Made by a program: the position numbers and the translations under genes. From positions 1-8,766 of the forward strand of contig JAFIHO010000380.1 in assembly GCA_017849395.1 (NCBI GenBank): a stretch of 8,766 nucleotides of DNA, read 5' to 3'. The notes beneath the pieces were generated by a model, which was given only the letters and a program-made list of their open reading frames with translations, did not search any database and had not been told where the DNA came from. This DNA comes from Hyphomicrobiales bacterium (lineage in GTDB: Bacteria > Pseudomonadota > Alphaproteobacteria > Micropepsales > Micropepsaceae). This document shows, piece after piece, positions 5,977 through 8,766 of this stretch; positions within the stretch are counted from its first letter, which is position 1, and the number at the start of each line of letters is the position of its first letter.

Positions 5977-6043
5977 CAATGCTAATAGGCGCGCGCGAAT
6001 ATTTGGCATAGCTGGTGTGTTCGAAACCTAGCGGAGTGCCTTG

Positions 6044-6535
6044 ATGCACCCTTCGAACGATATCATCGCCAATGTCATTGCGTTCCCCATCCCAGCGATT
6101 CCTGTATCACAGAATCTGTCGCTGCCTGCCGTGAATGCCCTGTCGCTCCAGGATGCGGCGGCGGAGATCGTAGCGCTAGCTGCCAAGTCCGACGACCGAA
6201 TGCTCTCTACGGCGCTGAAGGCCGTAGCGCTGAAGCGGCGCATCGTAGAGGGTGAGGCGGGCGAAGGCATTAAGTGGCGGGAGTGGATGAAGCGCGAGAT
6301 GAAGATGTCCCAGTCGCATCTCTACGCTCTGGTGCAAATTGGCTCAGCCAAGGACCCCAAACAGGCTCTCGCGAAATGGCGTCGCAGCAACAACCAACGG
6401 TCAAAGAACAGACCTAAGGACGAAGTTCACCTGAGCAAAAACCATAAGAGTCTGCTGAAGCTGGTGCGTAACCTGAGCGATGACGAAGCAACCAACGCCT
6501 TGGTGATGCTCCAGAAGTACCACTACCGCATGTAA
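6044..6535 (+). CDS. Small HTH-like phage/island protein, hypothetical
   Basis: A 163-aa protein starting at ATG 6044, with GGAG at 6033-6036, 7 bases before. Residues about 35-70 are helical and alanine-rich. Residues 76-113 (IKWREWMKREMKMSQSHLYA then LVQIGSAKDP) read like the helix-turn-helix of DUF3102-type phage proteins, in which a short F/W-x-x-W helix precedes a serine-led recognition helix. A basic stretch follows (KWRRSNNQRSKNRPKDE, 111-127), then a C-terminal helical segment (133-158). DNA binding is likely but inferred. Such proteins are common just upstream of methyltransferase and packaging genes in alphaproteobacterial prophages, which matches the next two genes. The 82 bases to the next start hold only a leader with a strong ribosome binding site. 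Confidence 0.65.
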   Translation: MHPSNDIIANVIAFPIPAIPVSQNLSLPAVNALSLQDAAAEIVALAAKSDDRMLSTALKAVALKRRIVEGEAGEGIKWREWMKREMKMSQSHLYALVQIGSAKDPKQALAKWRRSNNQRSKNRPKDEVHLSKNHKSLLKLVRNLSDDEATNALVMLQKYHYRM

Positions 6536-6606
6536 CGCGGCAGCCATTTTACCAGAGCGATCCTTCAATCATCCCAACCAACAGCCGCGGGGCACAGTCC
6601 TTGCGC

Positions 6607-6613
6607 AAAGGAG
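6607..6613 (+). promoter_or_regulatory. Strong ribosome binding site of the methyltransferase gene
   Basis: AAAGGAG lies 4 bases before ATG 6618 and decides this start over the internal ATG at codon 6. Confidence 0.6.
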
Positions 6614-6617
6614 ACCT

Positions 6618-7925
6618 ATGACCAAGTTGAACATGACCTACCGTTCCATCAACGATCTGAAGCCCAGCCCGGGCAATCCGCGCACCCACAGCAACAAGCA
6701 GTTGAAGCAGATCGAGCGCAGCATCAAGGAGTTCGGCTTCATCAACCCCGTGCTGGTGGACGGGGATGACCGCATCGTCGCCGGCCACGGCCGGGTCCAG
6801 GCCGCCAAGGCGGTGGGCTTGAGCGAAGTGCCGGTGGTGTGCGTGGCGCACCTCACCCCGGTACAGGCGAGGGCCTACCTCATCGCGGACAACAAGCTGG
6901 CCGAGAACGCCGGCTGGGATGAGGAACTGCTCGCCATCGAGCTGAAGGAGCTGTCATACAACTGCGACTTCGAGCTCACTTACACCGGCTTTGAGACTCC
7001 CGAGCTCGATGCCTTCCTGAGCCCCAAGCCTGGCAAGGCCAGTAAGGCTGACAAAGTGCCAGAGGTAGACCGGTCCCAGCCCGCGGTGTCGCGGCCCGGT
7101 GACCTGTGGCGTGTCGGCGAGCACGCCGTGTACTGCGGTGATTCCCTAGAGCTCGCCTCCTACCAGGCCCTCATGGGCAATGAGGTGGCTGGGCTGGTGT
7201 TCACCGATCCCCCGTACAACGTACGGATCGCTGGCAATGTTAGCGGCTTGGGTCAGCACACCCATGGCGAGTTCGCCATGGCTTCGGGCGAGATGACCAA
7301 GGCTGAGTTCACCGCCTTCCTCAAGTCCATCTTCGAGCGGCTGGCGCAGTTCAGCGGCGACGGCTCCCTCCACTATATCTGCATGGATTGGCGGCACATG
7401 CTGGAGGTCCTAGTCGCCGCGGAGGGAGTCTATAGCGAGCTCAAGAACCTGTGCGTCTGGGCCAAGACCAACGGTGGCATGGGCAACCTCTACCGCTCCC
7501 AGCACGAGCTGGTGTTCGTCTACAAGCAGGGTACGGCACCGCACATCAACAACGTGGACCTGGGCAAGCACGGCCGTAACCGCACCAACCTGTGGACCTA
7601 TGCCGGGGCGAACAGCTTCGGCAAGACCCGGGATGCGGACCTGGCCATGCACCCCACGGTCAAGCCGGTGCAGCTGGTGGCCGACGCCATCCTAGATGCC
7701 TCCAACCGGGGTGATGTGGTGCTGGATGTGTTCGGGGGCAGTGGCACCACCCTGGTGGCGGCGCATGAGACCGGGCGGCGGGGGCGGGCGATCGAGATCG
7801 ATCCCTACTATGTCGACACCATCGTCAAGCGGCTGGAGAAGGCCACCGGTCTGAAGGCTACGCTGCGCAACAGCGGTGACAACTTCGAGGTGGTTGCCGC
7901 CTACCGCCGCGCCGGCTTCGAGTGA
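6618..7925 (+). CDS. ParB-domain/site-specific DNA methyltransferase fusion
   Basis: A 435-aa two-domain protein. Residues about 7-130 are a ParB N-terminal-like domain: LKPSPGNPRTH, IERSIKEFGFINPVLVD and the phosphate-binding type motif AGHGRVQAAK (55-64). Residues about 160-430 are a DNA methyltransferase using S-adenosylmethionine. It has catalytic DPPY (197-200), a middle region with QHELVFVYKQG, then HPTVKP (345-350), the AdoMet-binding FGGSGTT (372-378) and AIEIDPYYV (391-399). Catalytic motif before FxGxG is the beta-class order, typical of N6-adenine or N4-cytosine enzymes; DPPY occurs in both types. The fusion is common in phages, where it protects or marks phage DNA. No cognate restriction gene sits beside it, so it is probably an orphan. 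The gene is more GC-rich than both neighbours. Recognition sequence cannot be deduced. Confidence 0.92.
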   Translation: MTKLNMTYRSINDLKPSPGNPRTHSNKQLKQIERSIKEFGFINPVLVDGDDRIVAGHGRVQAAKAVGLSEVPVVCVAHLTPVQARAYLIADNKLAENAGWDEELLAIELKELSYNCDFELTYTGFETPELDAFLSPKPGKASKADKVPEVDRSQPAVSRPGDLWRVGEHAVYCGDSLELASYQALMGNEVAGLVFTDPPYNVRIAGNVSGLGQHTHGEFAMASGEMTKAEFTAFLKSIFERLAQFSGDGSLHYICMDWRHMLEVLVAAEGVYSELKNLCVWAKTNGGMGNLYRSQHELVFVYKQGTAPHINNVDLGKHGRNRTNLWTYAGANSFGKTRDADLAMHPTVKPVQLVADAILDASNRGDVVLDVFGGSGTTLVAAHETGRRGRAIEIDPYYVDTIVKRLEKATGLKATLRNSGDNFEVVAAYRRAGFE

Positions 7926-7931
7926 AGCCGG
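7912..7931 (+). terminator. 8-bp hairpin across the methyltransferase stop codon
   Basis: CCGGCTTC (7912-7919) and GAAGCCGG (7924-7931) pair perfectly around a 4-base loop, with the TGA at 7923-7925 at the right side of the loop. No T-run follows, so it is not a classical Rho-independent terminator; it may stabilise the message 3' end or damp read-through to the next gene. A palindrome CTCGGCCGAG (7940-7949) comes 8 bases later. Confidence 0.35.
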
Positions 7932-8012
7932 TCATGTACCTCGGCCGAGCGACGCCTGCATGGACCTGAGCGCCGAGCCACCGATTGCCACAATAACAAG
8001 GAACAATCCGCC

Positions 8013-8766
8013 ATGAGCGAAGATATGAACACGCCGCCATCCCCTGATGGCGATTACAAGGTCGGCTACAAGAAGCCGCCGCGCCAGTACCAGTTCAAGA
8101 AAGGCCAGTCCGGCAATCCCAGCGGGAAAAGGCGAGAAGTTGCGACCGGCAGCATTATAAAGGAACTGGAGCAGCGGGTTAGTGCAACCCAAACCATCAC
8201 GGAGGAGGGGCGCAAAAAGAAGGTGAAGTTCCTCCAGCTGATGGTGCGTGGCTTGGTCGCAAACGCTGCTAACGGCAATATCGACGCGTTCAATCTGCTG
8301 ATTACGCTACAGACTGAGAATCCTGGTTCAAAGACGCAGAAGCCTTGGAGGGTTCTGCCTTATACAGATGCGATCGCATCAATTAACCGCGATATAATGG
8401 ACGAAGCCTTTTACCAAGCGATGGAAGCGAAAGTGGAAGGATGGCGAAAGGAACGACTTAAGGGCGATATCGCCCTCGGGGAAATCATTGCACGCGAACT
8501 CAAGCGCTGGGGAACGGTGAAAAAGAGGAACGGCGCATCTTATCGCAGGAGGATGCTTGATATCATAATAGCCTGTTTCCAGCGACTGGCTGTCGAAGGC
8601 AACACGCGCGCCTTTAAGCTCCTGCACAAGTTCGTGCCGCAGCAGAAGCTGGATACCGATTCCAATCGCGTGGAAGTTCTGCGGCCCACCCAGGATGAGC
8701 TGGATCGCTTCGGTTCGAAGGATAAGAGTAAGTGGCCGCGCCCCCGGACTGGCGTCATGCGCGCTC
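8013..8766 (+). CDS. DUF5681 domain-containing protein, 3' end cut by window
   Basis: Open from ATG 8013 (AAGGAA at 7998-8003, 9 bases before) to the window edge, 251 codons without a stop. The N-terminus has the DUF5681 signature: GYKKPPRQYQFKK (18-30) followed by GQSGNPSGKRR (31-41). A KKKVKFLQLM helix and GNIDAFNLL (88-96) follow. A second copy of the helical part lies at 181-207: FLQLMVRGLV...GNIDAFNLLITL (73-99) aligns without gaps to MLDIIIACFQ...GNTRAFKLLHKF. Family members are usually shorter, with a single unit. Biochemical function is unknown; the genes are typically found next to phage terminase and methyltransferase genes, and a role in packaging or terminase partnership is inference. 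Codon use is more AT-rich (ATA, TTA-type codons) than in the methyltransferase gene, which suggests separate origins within a mosaic element. Confidence 0.85.
   Translation, partial: MSEDMNTPPSPDGDYKVGYKKPPRQYQFKKGQSGNPSGKRREVATGSIIKELEQRVSATQTITEEGRKKKVKFLQLMVRGLVANAANGNIDAFNLLITLQTENPGSKTQKPWRVLPYTDAIASINRDIMDEAFYQAMEAKVEGWRKERLKGDIALGEIIARELKRWGTVKKRNGASYRRRMLDIIIACFQRLAVEGNTRAFKLLHKFVPQQKLDTDSNRVEVLRPTQDELDRFGSKDKSKWPRPRTGVMRA

Larger units (their letters stand above)
5324..6043. other. Long gene-poor region between divergent units
   Basis: About 720 bases separate the minus-strand lipoprotein from the plus-strand HTH-like gene, and I find no convincing gene. Short open frames around 5430-5678 lack ribosome binding sites and recognisable sequence. 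The region does hold structure. There are hairpins at 5369-5417, 5510-5533 (CCCCGAA/TTCGGGG, 10-base loop), 5562-5600 and 5962-5976. A 12-bp palindrome lies at 5854-5865, and TTCGAA occurs at 5732, 5875, 6021 and just inside the next gene at 6052. TGTTCGAAAC is repeated exactly at 5872-5881 and 6018-6027. It should contain the promoters of both flanking units, but I cannot place a clear -35/-10 pair. No tRNA or attachment site is recognisable. Composition is less GC-rich from about 5740 onward. Confidence 0.55.

Noticed and set aside
5870..6030. tRNA or tRNA-derived attachment site, prompted by GTTCGAAAC
   Set aside because: The bases around neither copy can form a T-arm, and no acceptor or anticodon stem is found.

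Overview
The window looks like a GC-rich alphaproteobacterium, most likely a sphingomonad. This rests on the codon use, the style of the TonB-dependent receptor and the kind of phage-like genes present; there is no marker gene that settles it. The left 3.85 kb reads as host-type DNA. The rest reads as accessory DNA whose composition changes from gene to gene.

Positions 1-3850 hold a same-strand iron-uptake cluster: the C-terminal part of a catecholate-type TonB-dependent receptor (Fiu/PiuA-like), a PiuC/YbiX-type Fe(II)/2-oxoglutarate dioxygenase, a four-helix PepSY membrane protein (PiuB-like) and a TonB energiser. The genes are 16 and 10 bases apart, then overlap by 4, as in an operon. The receptor should move a ferric siderophore across the outer membrane with power from TonB, while the two middle proteins probably help release or reduce the iron. 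The receptor frame carries two stop codons, at 106 and 115, so it is broken here or contains paired sequence errors.

Positions 3851-4470 are a border zone. It has a weak minus-strand small-membrane-protein frame containing a 14-bp inverted repeat, and a plus-strand zinc-ribbon frame with a good ribosome binding site but GTT where its start codon should be. Two back-to-back repeat arrays follow: four 22-bp units, then four 11-bp units. The second array makes a G-quadruplex motif on the minus strand.

Positions 4448-5323 hold a two-gene minus-strand unit, a BamE-like lipoprotein followed by a PD-(D/E)xK nuclease-fold protein. From 5324 to 6043 there are about 720 bases with no convincing gene but several hairpins and palindromes.

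From 6044 to the right edge, a plus-strand phage-type module carries a small HTH-like protein, a ParB-domain/DNA methyltransferase fusion and a DUF5681 protein cut by the window end. This order is typical of the DNA just upstream of a phage terminase, but no terminase or integrase lies inside the window. I do not see a clearly new system. The best leads are the repeat/G-quadruplex region and the lipoprotein-nuclease pair.
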